Source: Asparagopsis taxiformis (taxonomy: Eukaryota; Rhodophyta; Florideophyceae; Bonnemaisoniales; Bonnemaisoniaceae). Taken from it: DNA of 64,000 nucleotides. A program made the translations under genes and the position numbers. The notes beneath the pieces were generated by a model. It was given only the letters and a program-made list of their open reading frames with translations, made no database searches and was not told the DNA's origin. This document shows positions 21,130-30,520 of the stretch, in pieces (within the stretch, counting starts at the first letter, position 1; each line of letters starts with the position of its first letter). The stretch covers positions 29,702 through 93,701 of the forward strand of contig JALQPE010001859.1 of assembly GCA_030407315.1 (NCBI GenBank). The letters are read 5' to 3'.

Positions 21130-21351
21130 ATTAATTTTTACTGTCTCCATTCACTGCCTCAGACAGTACTGTGAGACAGTGTTTTTTACTGTCTGCAGAC
21201 AGTGTTCCGTACTGTCTGCCAGACAGTGCAAATCACTGTCTCCAAGTGTGGCATTAATTTTCATTTGCCGCATAGTGATTTTTACTGTCTCAGACAGTAA
21301 AAATCACTGTCTCGCAGTACTGTCTGAGGCCCCCTTTTCAACACCGTAGTG
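21130..21351. repeat. Right subterminal repeats and terminal inverted repeat of element A
   Basis: Some ten ACTGTC/GACAGT motifs in both orientations, then 'GAGGCCCCCTTTTCAACACC' and the terminus at 21351. The terminal 13-mer is the complement of the left end. Confidence 0.85.
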
Positions 21352-21572
21352 GTGGTACTAGAAAAAATGAATGTCGTCCTAGTAATACTAGACGTACTGG
21401 ACCACATGGACGTCCGGCTCTAGGCGGACATCCAAAAATACTGGAGAACATGGACGTCCGCCTAGTAATACTAGGTGTACTAGAGGTTGTGGACGTCCGC
21501 GTCCATTTCCGAGAACACAGACGTCGTTAAGGGTCTTCGACCAGTACCCAATCGGCACCCATTCGTTGGGCT
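21352..21572. other. Junction between element A and the retrotransposon, with pol filler
   Basis: Contains repeated 'CTAGTAATACTAG' and 'GGACGTCCG' motifs. Then, from 21524, about 50 bp identical to the RNase H-coding part of pol (44099-44148) abut the LTR. The filler encodes 'NEWVPIGYWSKTLN' on the minus strand. It is not the insertion-site duplication expected of an LTR element. Confidence 0.7.
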
Positions 21573-22231
21573 TGTGGAACAACGTTAGTTCTAGATAGCT
21601 GGTACGAGCTACGGACACGCTGTCCTTACGAAACGAAACGAGCAGTCCACCCGCTGGTGTTTGACTGTATTGTTAGAACGGTAGAAGGTAGAATGGTTAG
21701 CGAGTAGACACGAGCGTCACGACGCAACAATCCACGCGAGGATTACGTTAGCAAACGAGGTGGTGCGTCACCGGAGGCGCTCTCAACCAAGCCCGGAGGC
21801 ACTACACGCAATCAGCCTTACGTGCGGCGATGGGTAGGGAGTACGCAGCTCGACGGAGACGAATCCTCGTTAGGCAGAACGTAAACGTAAAACGTAGAAG
21901 TCAGTCGTAGACTAGAGCCGTTGCTCGATCGATGTATTGTCCCCTTTCCCTCCCGGCACGATGCCAATACCTATATGGCCACGATGGCATCGCTTTACAG
22001 TGTAAACACTGTTCGTAACGTCCCCGAATGGGAAAGGACCTTGTGGGTCACACGTAGGGACCCGTTGGTCCGTTGGCCGTTGCCAGTACTTTCGTTGCAC
22101 ACGTGTGCCGGTTGCGCGCGCGCATGCGCCAGCAATGTTCGTGCATTGCTGTCGCCGGTCGTGTCCGCCGAAATTCGAATTCCGCGGAAAACGTAAATAT
22201 TTGCAATTTCGGAATTGCCACGTATACTACA
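21573..22231 (-). repeat. 3' LTR of the Ty3/gypsy element
   Basis: A 659-bp sequence bounded by TG...CA (TGTGGAAC at the left, ACTACA at the right). It matches the 664-bp LTR at 49086-49749 over its length with several substitutions and small indels near the left end. Those differences suggest the two LTRs have diverged since insertion, or belong to different copies. Confidence 0.85.
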
Positions 22232-22249
22232 CAGCCCCACCCCCACACG
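22232..22249 (-). other. Polypurine tract
   Basis: The minus strand reads GTGTGGGGGTGGGGCTG directly before the 3' LTR, the expected site for plus-strand priming in reverse transcription. Confidence 0.7.
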
Positions 22250-22612
22250 TGGACGTCCCGGCCACGCGAGGCCCGTCAGGACGCGCCTGAGACACGGGGC
22301 CGTGGCGCCTTTTCGGGTACAACTGCGGACGTGGCAGTTGTCCCGAAAAATCTCGTTTAACCGTACGCGGCCCGGTTGGCTGATCGAATCGCCACGGCGC
22401 CGGAGCGCGCGCGTGCGCTCCGGCTCTTTCGTAATCATCGCGGCCCGCCCGTTGGCGTCGTACGTCAATGCCTCGCTTAGGCGTTTCCCTGCAACGAATG
22501 CAGTGTCCAATTCCACCACGCGGGTGTGCTTCAATTCAGCGCGATACGTGCGCAGGCCGCGGCCCTTTCGTGAATCTGCCAGCGGGCATTACGACAACGG
22601 TCGTCCGAAGGT

Positions 22613-22620
22613 TATTTAAG
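22613..22620 (+). promoter_or_regulatory. Possible TATA box for the antisense reading frame
   Basis: TATTTAAG overlaps the palindrome TTAAGCCGCGGCTTAA (22616-22631), about 210 bp upstream of the antisense ATG at 22827. The same TATTTAAG occurs before a plus-strand ATG at 53510. Promoter function is inferred. Confidence 0.3.
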
Positions 22621-22826
22621 CCGCGGCTTAACGTGATAGCGATCGTCGCTCACCCTTCCTCTCACCATCGTCATCCAGGCCGTTGCCTTTCGTTCTCCCT
22701 TACCCTTTTCCCCCGCTGGGTACTACTACCTCCGTTCCTTTCGTTCTGTTGTTCCGTTTCGCCCGCGTGGCTCTCGTTTTCGTGCTCGTTGCACTGTTCG
22801 TCTTCGTTGCGTACGAACTGACCACG

Positions 22827-24790
22827 ATGGTCACTACGCGTAGCACCGATACCCACACTCCGCGGCCCGCCGGCTCTGCTGGAGGTGGAGCGAGGAACCC
22901 TTCGCAGGGCGCTCCCTCCCTCGTCGGGGCCGGTGCGCCGCCAGCGACGGAAGCGTCCGTCGCTCCCGCCCCATCCGTTAGGGCGGGTCAAGCCGTTCGC
23001 GTCGTGCTGTGGCGGCGGCCCGCACGGGCGTGCCTCGTCGTGATGGCTCGCCGCGTTCCCCTCGCCAGGATCCCTCGCCGGAGGGTGGTGACCCCGTTGG
23101 GACAGTCGGCACCGCCTCACGTGGCGGTGCGGCGCTAAACGTAGGCGTCCTGACCCACGCGTGGGCTGCGTTGCCCCGCGTGGGCATTACGGATGACGAT
23201 CTCGCCACGTTGGCAAAAGATCGTCTAGGCGCCCGCGCGGTTGTCGACTACATGCGTTCCGCCGAGGATACGTGGGGGCGGGCAGCCGGGCGTCGTTTCG
23301 CCAACGGGCCACCGGGTTCGGAACGTTACCAGATCCCGGCGTCGATACGTTGCGACCGCTCGTGGTTGCGTGACGTCAACGACGCGATCTACGTCGATCG
23401 TATGGACGCCTTCCTGTGGAAGGGGACGCCCGAGGAACCGCCGTTCATCTCGGTGGCGTCCGTATTCGTATGTCCGCGGACACTTTCCGAACGGCAACGT
23501 GCCGAATGGAAGACTGCTCTTTCGTTGAGCGTCATCTCCAAAAGTGTCGTGTCGTACGACGACCACTTCGCGCTCCGTCACGTGAACGCAGACGACTACC
23601 GCGTGTCGCACGCGTCAGCTCCGTGGGTCGTCCCGAGCAAGCTCTACTTCCCGCCGTTGCCGGAAGTAGTAGAGGAGTTTCCGTACCCCCGTGGGTCGTC
23701 CACGTTGTTACCACGCGTGGTACATTATTTCACCGATGCCGTGAAGGACGCGCCTGCCCCCGTGAAGGAACGTTTCCTCATGGCCGTGGATATCGAACAC
23801 GCAGCGATGCTCGCATGCTCGCTGTTCGTGGAACGTCGTGTGTTCGGGCGCGCATGCCTACTGCCGGAGTCCACGTTGGACTTCCTGGCCGACTACGAGA
23901 TGCTTCGTGCAATCCCGGTGGACGGTTCCGACACGTTTGTCTCCGTTACCAGCGCGTTGGCTGAGGCTCGCGGCGCCCTTGCGTTGGGGCCGGAGTATCG
24001 CGTTGTACGCCCGGATTACGCGACCGGGGACAACCAAGAGTTCGTCCAGGTACGAAGTGATGGGGCTTACGTGCCGCGGGTCGCTTCCCGTTCCGAACGC
24101 CGTCGTGGCAATCGTGCCGGTTATTTCAGCGGCCTCGGGGGCAACGAGCGCCCCCGAGGGACGCGTTCTGGCCGTCGTGGCCATCAAAACGAAGCGCCGC
24201 GTGCGCCGGATCCTCGAGAGGTCGTGCCACGCGAGGCTACGGAAGGGGGCAACGTTGCCCACGTCAGTCGTCCGGATGTGGCCACGCCGGCCGAGCGCGC
24301 GCCACGGTTCGTGAGCCTGGACGACCGCGTCTCCGATGAGGATGCCCGTCGGCTTCTCGGTACGTCGATGGCCGCTCCGCCTCGTGCGGACGGCTGGGTT
24401 ATTCGTTCCCTCATCTCGTCCGTGGCTCGCGCAGCCGAAGAGTTCAGGGCCCAGACGTTGGACCTGACTGCCCGCTTGGCAACGGAACGCGCGATTTCCG
24501 AGCGTCTCGCCGCGGCGACTCGTAGTTACGCACCACCCGTTGGCGTTCGTAATGAACCTTACGGTTATGCGAGTGGCGGCGGCTTCGGCGACCCCGTCGG
24601 GTATGGTCACGCAGCGGCGTACCTGCCACGCGACCCCGCTTCGGCGCGCCCTTCGGATACGCGCAGTCACGGGACTGCGGATCCTTACGCTAGGGATCCC
24701 GCGTCGCGAGCGAGCCCTCGTGGTCACGCAGACCGTCGATCCGTACGCGCCGGGCTTCGTTCAGCCCAGTCGCAGCCGCAGGCACGATAG
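22827..24790 (+). CDS. Antisense accessory ORF of the retrotransposon (one probable frameshift)
   Basis: It opens with 'MVTTRSTDTHTPRP' at 22827, reminiscent of retroelement Gag N-termini. It changes frame around 22985-23010 and then stays open for about 590 codons to 24790. The protein has a Gly/Pro/Arg-rich N-terminus, a folded middle ('DLATLAKDRLGARAVVDYMR', 'FPYPRGSSTLLPRVVHYFTD'), a Glu/Arg/Ala-rich helical stretch that could be a coiled coil ('RAAEEFRAQTLDLTARLATE'), and a low-complexity Tyr/Gly/Asp tail. No family is recognised. It lies on the strand opposite gag-pol, between integrase and the 3' LTR, where some large plant Ty3 elements also carry extra sense or antisense frames. Codon use resembles gag-pol (CGT/ACG-rich), so it belongs to the element. 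Confidence 0.55.
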
Positions 24791-27393
24791 CCGCGGCGAA
24801 GGCCCTGGTCCGTATGACCCTGCGGGCAAGCGTTCTCGTCGCTACTAGGTCGTTCCTAGGTTAGTTCGTAGGCCACGTCGGCTCTAGCATCGTGTTACTT
24901 CGTAAACTTCGTTTTGTTTCTTTGCGTAATCGCATGGCTCCGTTGAGCTTCGTAATTCGCGTTTGGCAGGTCGTCTGCAGCGGGGGAGGGGTTAGCGTCA
25001 AGCCCCTCCCCACAATTTTTTTGTTGTGGCGTCTACCCCGTCGGGTGTCGTATGGCTTACGTAGCCCGTGCTTCGAGTTCGCGGCGGCGCGTGCCCGTTG
25101 GCAGGTTCGCAACATACGCAACTATTCGGCAAAGCGGCGGCGCGTAGCGGCGGCTTTTCACTGCGAGTGGTACGTTAACCTCGATCGTAGAGCCCGTTGG
25201 CGTGCGTATCATTTAGTAACTAACTCGAAAATCGTTTCCGCCGTCGTTTCTCGTTCGGATAACCCCGTCGGGTGCCTAATTCCGTTGAGCGTTCGAGCTC
25301 TTTAGCGCGTAGCACGTCGGTGCTAATTTTAATTTGCTCCGATGAGCTAGGCGAAAAATTCGTCGAACGTCAGACCGACTCGCGTGTGAGTCGGTTTGAC
25401 GTTCTACGCCGTGGCGTGTACGTAGTAATTCGTCGCAGTACGTTGCGGTTCCGTTGACGACGTGGTGGCCGGCGGGCTTGGTTTTTCGTATAGCCATTGA
25501 CGTCATTAGCGCCGTCGCGCTTCACGTTCCCGCGGCTTCACGTTGGCCAGTGGCGTTATCATTTTGTAACTATCTCGGAAATCGTTTCCGCCGTCGTTCC
25601 TCGTGCGGATAACCCCGTCGGGTGTCGAATTCCGTTGAGCATTCGAGCTCTTTGGCACGTAGCACGTCGGTGCCAATTTTAATTTGCTCCGATGAGCTGG
25701 ACGGAAAATTCGCTAAGCGTCAGGCCGACTCGCGCGTGAGTTGGCTTGACGTTTCACGCCGTAGCGTGTACGCGGCAGTGCGTCGTGGCGCGTCGCGGTT
25801 CCGTTGGCAACGTCTTTGCCGGCGGGCTTGGCATTTCGTATAGCCGTTAACACCGTTAGCGCCGTCGCGCTTCACGTTCCCGCGGCTTCACGTTAGCCGG
25901 TGGCGCACTCGTTGCGCTAGTCCGCTTCGCGTGGTGGCGTCGTTCGCCGCGGCGTCCGAGGAGCGTTTCGTTAGCTCATCCGTTATGTGGTGCGACGTGC
26001 ACCTGGGCATACGTAATGCTCGCCCGTTACGCCGTTGCGTAGTTTCGTTTATTCGACTTGCGAACCCGACGGGGACGCGATTGACGAAGTCGTTTCGCAT
26101 GCCCGCGGGCGTTTGAGGCTGTTACGTGAGCCAGTTTTTCGTCGGCTCGTTGCCTTCAGCTGTGCCGTTTTACGTTGGCTACCAGCTTGTACGCCGTCGC
26201 GTATTCGTATTTTCGTTTCGCGGGGTCGACCCGTTGAGGTACGTCGTTATCGTTACGACGTCCGCGTACCTCGCTCGTCTCCTGACCGACGTGGCCGGTG
26301 GCGCGTGCGCCTTCGAATGCGTACGAGGTTGCAGCTTCGTTAGCTTTTACGGTTATGACGCGGACGTGTGCGTCTTCGTCTTCGTGACCGTACGTGGTCA
26401 ACCCCTTTTTGGGTTCGCTCGCGTCGTTTCGCATAGCCGGCGGGCTTTTCGTTTTCGCGCGTCGATCATTGCGCCCGCGTGGCAGGACACCGTTGTGTCG
26501 TTTCGTGGTTGCCGTACGTGGCTACCGTGTTCGGCGTCGTGCCTTGATGTGGCGATAACGGTTTGCCGTCGCGTCGCATTCGAGACGTTAGCGTCTTCGT
26601 TCGCCGTCCGTCGCTGCGGCCTCGTTGGCTCATTCGTTTCGCACGTTCTTCGCGCGCGCTTCGTGCGCCGAGACCCGTTGTTCTCGTTCGTCGGCTAACG
26701 TATAGCTTCGTTCCGCTTCGTGCGTGGAGTTTCGTAGTGAGGCCGTTGCCATCTTCGTTGGGGACGCGTCCGTCCTACGTCGTTTCTCCGCCTTCCGGCG
26801 TCACGTTGCCGTTAGCTCGCGAGCTGTTTGGCGTTGACCTCGTTGGTCGATGCGACTCGTTGTCAGCGGCTGTCCACGGGGACGTACGATGGCTCACGTG
26901 ACATGCCAAAATTACGAAATTTTCGGGGCACGCGTGTCCCGAGATTTGGCCGGATTAGCGCACTGTAATCGGCCCGATTTTTCGTACCGTGCGTCCATGG
27001 CCCGCTGGCCCAAGTATAATTTTTCGCGCGAAAAATCTGACGTGTTGTCCGTCCGTGGCCCGTGGTGTCGTCACCTTTGCCCGTGGGGCGGTCAACACTG
27101 TCGAGCCAGTCGTGGCTCTTCACATCGTGTGAATCGTCCGCGCGTGGACTCGTCGTCCAATCTTTCGTTGGCGCTCGTGCCTCCACCAACGTATGGTGTC
27201 GAAAAAGAAAAGAGCGACGGCTCTAGCTCGCATCGCGCCCCCCCCAACGCAAGGGTGGACGTCCCGGCCACTCGTTGTGCCTTCGCTTCTCGTTCGTGCG
27301 GCTCGTCGCCTTCATTTGTTGCATCGTGCAACGTCGCGCACGCGTGCGCTTAACCCGACGCTCGTGTGCGTTTTCGGGGGCCGTCGTGGCCTT
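24791..27393. other. Retrotransposon 3' region, no firm gene
   Basis: CpG-rich sequence with many CGT/GCG triplets yields open frames on both strands (e.g. 26126-26698) with no recognisable domain. A two-copy 350-bp tandem repeat lies within. The part next to the integrase stop probably holds 3' untranslated signals. Confidence 0.5.
25195..25895 (+). repeat. 350-bp tandem repeat, two diverged units
   Basis: Landmarks recur exactly 350 bp apart: 'AACCCCGTCGGGTG' at 25261 and 25611, and 'GCCGTCGCGCTTCACGTTCC' at 25511 and 25861. The units differ at many positions (roughly 15 percent by eye). Confidence 0.85.
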
Positions 27394-28595
27394 TCACGTT
27401 GTTGCTCGTCGCACGCGTGCGAAGTATCGAGAGACGCTCTCTTCAGATACGTTCCGGCGGGGCTCCCACGCAGGGGTACGATACCCGACCCACTTCACGA
27501 GGAAGTCTAACGTTCCGTCCTCGTTCACGCGGTGGTTGAGTAGGTCGTCTACTACGTACGCCGGACCGTCGCGGTTCTTGTCGAGGTCTACCTCGGTGGC
27601 ATCGTATGGCTCCGGCGGGGGCGCGTTCGCCGACGTTGGCGCGTACGCAACGCGGTCCGAGTTGACACGTTCAACTACGTCTCCTCGTTGGATGACGAAC
27701 GTACGTACGTCGTTACGTAGTACGCGGAACGGTCCCAACGCGTGGTTGCCGAGCTTCGTGCCCTTCGTGGTCCCGTCCGTCGGGTCGATGAATACGTATT
27801 CTACCGCGCGGATGTTTCGATTCGAGACACGGACTCGTTTGTCGAAATTTCGTTTATAACGTGCCTGCACGGCCTTCAGCGTTCGATACGCGTTATCCAT
27901 CGTTGTGGCGAGCTCACGAACGTAAGTGGCTCGCCCTCCCCCGTCGGGTAGTTCGCGGTTCGTTACCGACGTGTGTAGCGCCAACGGTGGCGGTGGATTC
28001 GTGAAAATCAAGTCGAAGGGCGTCGTTCCCGTGCTCGAATGCACATGCGTGTTGTACGCGAACGTTAACGCCGAAGCGTATCGATCCCAGTCGTTCTGGT
28101 TTTCGTTCACGTAATTGCGCAGCATCGCCAGGATCGTCCTGTTGTAGCGCTCCACCTGCCCGTTCGTTTGGGGGTGGTACGTCGACGTAAAGACGTTCGT
28201 CACGCCGATTTCGTTGCAGACGCGCTGGAAAAACTTAGCAGCGAACTGCTTTCCGTTATCGCTTATGAGCGTCCGTGGGGGTCCATACGAGAAGACCCAC
28301 GCGTTGACGAACGCACTCGCCACGTTGGCGGAATCGATATTTCGTAGAGGTACGACTCTAGTCAGCTTCGTGAAGCGGTCCGTTATCACGAGAATAAATC
28401 GGTTACCACGCGTGGTCTTCGTAAGCGGACCCAGTATGTCGATACATAGGTCTCGCAACGGCTCCGTAGCCGGGAATAAACGTAACGGGTTCGTCCGTTT
28501 GCGAAGCTTTACGCGGTTCTTCGCACATCCAACGCAGTTTCGTACCGTTGCGTGGATGTCGGCGGCCATCGCGGGCCAGTAGTACGTCCTCCGTA
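27394..28595 (-). pseudogene. Integrase core and chromodomain, 3' part of split pol
   Basis: Continues pol on the far side of element B. It begins in the zinc-binding region ('CVGCAKNR'). The catalytic core follows with its three acidic residues: Asp in 'IDILGPLTKTTRG', Asp in 'LISDNGKQFA', and Glu in 'YHPQTNGQVERYNR'. The C-terminus has a chromodomain with 'LDFLVKWVGYRTPAWEP', which places the element among chromoviruses. Integrase inserts the cDNA into the genome; the chromodomain guides it to modified chromatin. The reading frame is intact to its stop at 27394 but is separated from the rest of pol by 14.7 kb. Confidence 0.9.
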
Positions 28596-28613
28596 CACTA
28601 CGGTGTTGGGAAT

Positions 28614-28978
28614 GAAAAAAGACAGTAAATTTACTGTCTGAGACAGTAAAAATTACTGTCTGGCCAAGACAGTGCGCGGAGACAGTAAAATTTACTGTCT
28701 GGAAATTTCAGAATACTGCTGCAGCAATAAACTGGCACGAAATCTGGACAGTACCAAAAACAGTAAAATTTACTGTCCAGAACAGTAAATTTTACTGTCC
28801 GGAAGTGTTGCCGCCAGACAGTATGTGCAGACAGTACATTTTACTGTCTGAGGCAGTGCATTGTATTGTATTACTGCACTGTCTGGGTAAATCTGTAGAC
28901 AGTAGTGTAGATAGCAAATTGTATTGTCTGCGGGTAGTACCGTGTATTGGTTCACAACACTGTCTCGTGGAGTGGACT
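28614..28978. repeat. Left subterminal repeats of element B
   Basis: Near-identical to 5296-5662 of element A, with only a handful of base differences. Homology with A fades out at about 29155. Confidence 0.85.
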
Positions 28979-29154
28979 TGAGAGGAAATATGGAGCATAG
29001 TGTTGGTGTGAAGGTAAATATTGGAATGGTGTAATGGTGTGTGGTATACGAAGATAGTAATTGTGGTCGAGCTTTACAGATATTTGTAGGTAGCGAAGTT
29101 AGTACGAGGGAGGATAAATGAAAGAGGATAGCAGATCGACCGACCTAGAATGGG

Positions 29155-29857
29155 ATTGAGGTTTCTAGTCTCAGTGAAGCCTATTCTGCCAATAGAGAAT
29201 AGAATCATGTTTATGTCAGTTGGGATAGGAGATGACACTATCGATTTTAGTGCGATGACAATTAGAATCGTGCTGAAGGGCCTGCAATCGCTGAGGAATG
29301 TGACGTCATATTCCTCAATTTCCGAACGGAAGTTGGGAATAAATAGGAGTTCACGAATGGGAGCAGCGATGCACAAAATTGGTGCAGAAAGAGCTTTTCG
29401 AGCTAATCACTGAGGCTTCCGTGAAGGAACTGAAACAGATACGGAAGAGTGTTCCATAGTTGATTACTTTCTCAATTCGAGAGCTATTTGCGATCATAGT
29501 CGCGATGCGCCGAGTGAACCAAAGCGTAAACAGCTGTTATCTCCTCTGGTGCCGTCTCCATGTTGAATCCTGCGACTTGTACATGTGTGAGAGATGCTGA
29601 CAATGTGAACATCGCCGGTATGCGAAACAGCCAATTGTCGAGCAGAACGTGTGTTGAGACAGCTGTTCGGAAATGGGTTTTTCTGGCGCACAGAAAGGCT
29701 GATTGCAAGTTTTGCCAAACGCCTCACACCACAAAACACACGCTTTCAACAATATATCCAACAAAAAATTTCATGGATCAAGCCGCCAACCACAATTCAT
29801 GACAACCAATCATCAGTTCACTCTCGCCAATGTGCAAGTAGCATTAATGCTAGTGTG
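29155..29857. other. Element B cargo, no gene recognised
   Basis: AT-rich sequence with short overlapping frames on both strands, none resembling a family. It ends at a 22-bp perfect palindrome (29852-29873, AATT centre) where the next captured fragment begins. Confidence 0.4.
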
Positions 29858-29858
29858 G

Positions 29859-30520
29859 TCAATTGACCACACTCGACCGTGGCAAACAAGTATCGCAAGC
29901 GGATCGTTATCTCATCGCCTTGCGTAGTTGGCAATCCGCACAGTCCATACGCACGCAATTGATTGACACCAATGCGACGCCACACGCGCTTCTGTTCGTC
30001 GCTACCACGCTGCATCGTCGCTTCCAAACCGATTGGTTGATGTTCACCGATGATGCACAGCGCATTGACGCCTTTTGAATCCCGCTTCTCGCGCTCGCGC
30101 TCCCCCTTCACCACCTCCGGGCTCTTTTTCTTCGCGCACGCGTGCCACTTTGCGATGGCAAATGTGTGATCGTCACTGCGCGACTCTAGGTGGCTCGACC
30201 TCCGTCGCGTCTTCTCTGAGGAACACGTGCACATTTTTCACGTCATGTCGGCGGTCGTGCTCGAGTTTCGACACGCCGAGACACAGCTTTTGCACCGCTT
30301 TTGTGCACAAAATGTCCACGTTGTTCTGCAGACCTCCCTGTTTATGCTGGCCATTTTGCATGTCAATCTTCCCGCCTGTCTCAACCGTGCGGCGTTGCGT
30401 AATGCGCGTGCCGTTCTCACTTTTTTGCAAGCCTGGAAGGCCTATTCGAGCGACCCGGCAGTTCTTCCAACTGTCATTGCAATCCGTTTGTACATGCATC
30501 TTTACTGGTCACACCATTAA
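29859..30520 (+). pseudogene. Possible importin-beta-like (transportin-3/importin-13 type) gene fragment
   Basis: The plus strand gives 'QADRYLIALRSWQSAQSIRT' then 'HALLFVATTLHRRFQTDW', the pattern of the N-terminal HEAT repeats of importin-beta-like transporters (a Trp, then an 'AA.TL..K...D' helix). A second frame continues with 'SGLFFFAHACHFAMANV' and 30227-30520 with 'AVLTFLQAWKAY', where that family has a helix ending in '..SW'. At least one frame change and one stop (near 30165) break it. Such proteins carry cargo through nuclear pores. The match is by pattern only and no single diagnostic motif decides it. It is present only in element B and begins at palindrome 29852-29873. Confidence 0.35.

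Larger units (their letters stand above)
5280..21351. mobile_element. Element A: 16.1-kb CACTA-like non-autonomous transposon with host-gene cargo
   Basis: Both ends carry the inverted 13-mer CACTACGGTGTTG (5280-5292 forward; its complement ends at 21351). Flanking bases are GT on both sides (5278-5279 and 21352-21353), consistent with a 2-bp target duplication. Inside both termini are many direct and inverted copies of a GACAGT/ACTGTC motif, the subterminal-repeat layout typical of CACTA elements. No transposase frame is present, so it probably moves in trans. The left 0.55 kb and the right 10.2 kb match element B; the middle (about 5830-11080) does not, and carries SSB, Sel1 and LPMO pseudogenes. 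A nested partial end sits at 14792-14859. Confidence 0.8.
11080..21351. repeat. Right 10.2 kb of element A, duplicated in element B
   Basis: Matches 33049-43251 in order and orientation with, by eye, scattered single-base differences. There are also small length differences: in the palindrome array, a 13-bp change near 17735/39655, and one fewer 35-bp unit in B. Such similarity across 10 kb, beside unrelated cargo, suggests recent copying or gene conversion of the backbone. Confidence 0.85.

Noticed and set aside
26126..26698. 190-codon plus-strand frame in the retrotransposon 3' region
   Set aside because: It is Cys/Phe/Arg/Val-rich with no domain, in CG-rich DNA where several frames on both strands are open; no start context or conservation evidence.
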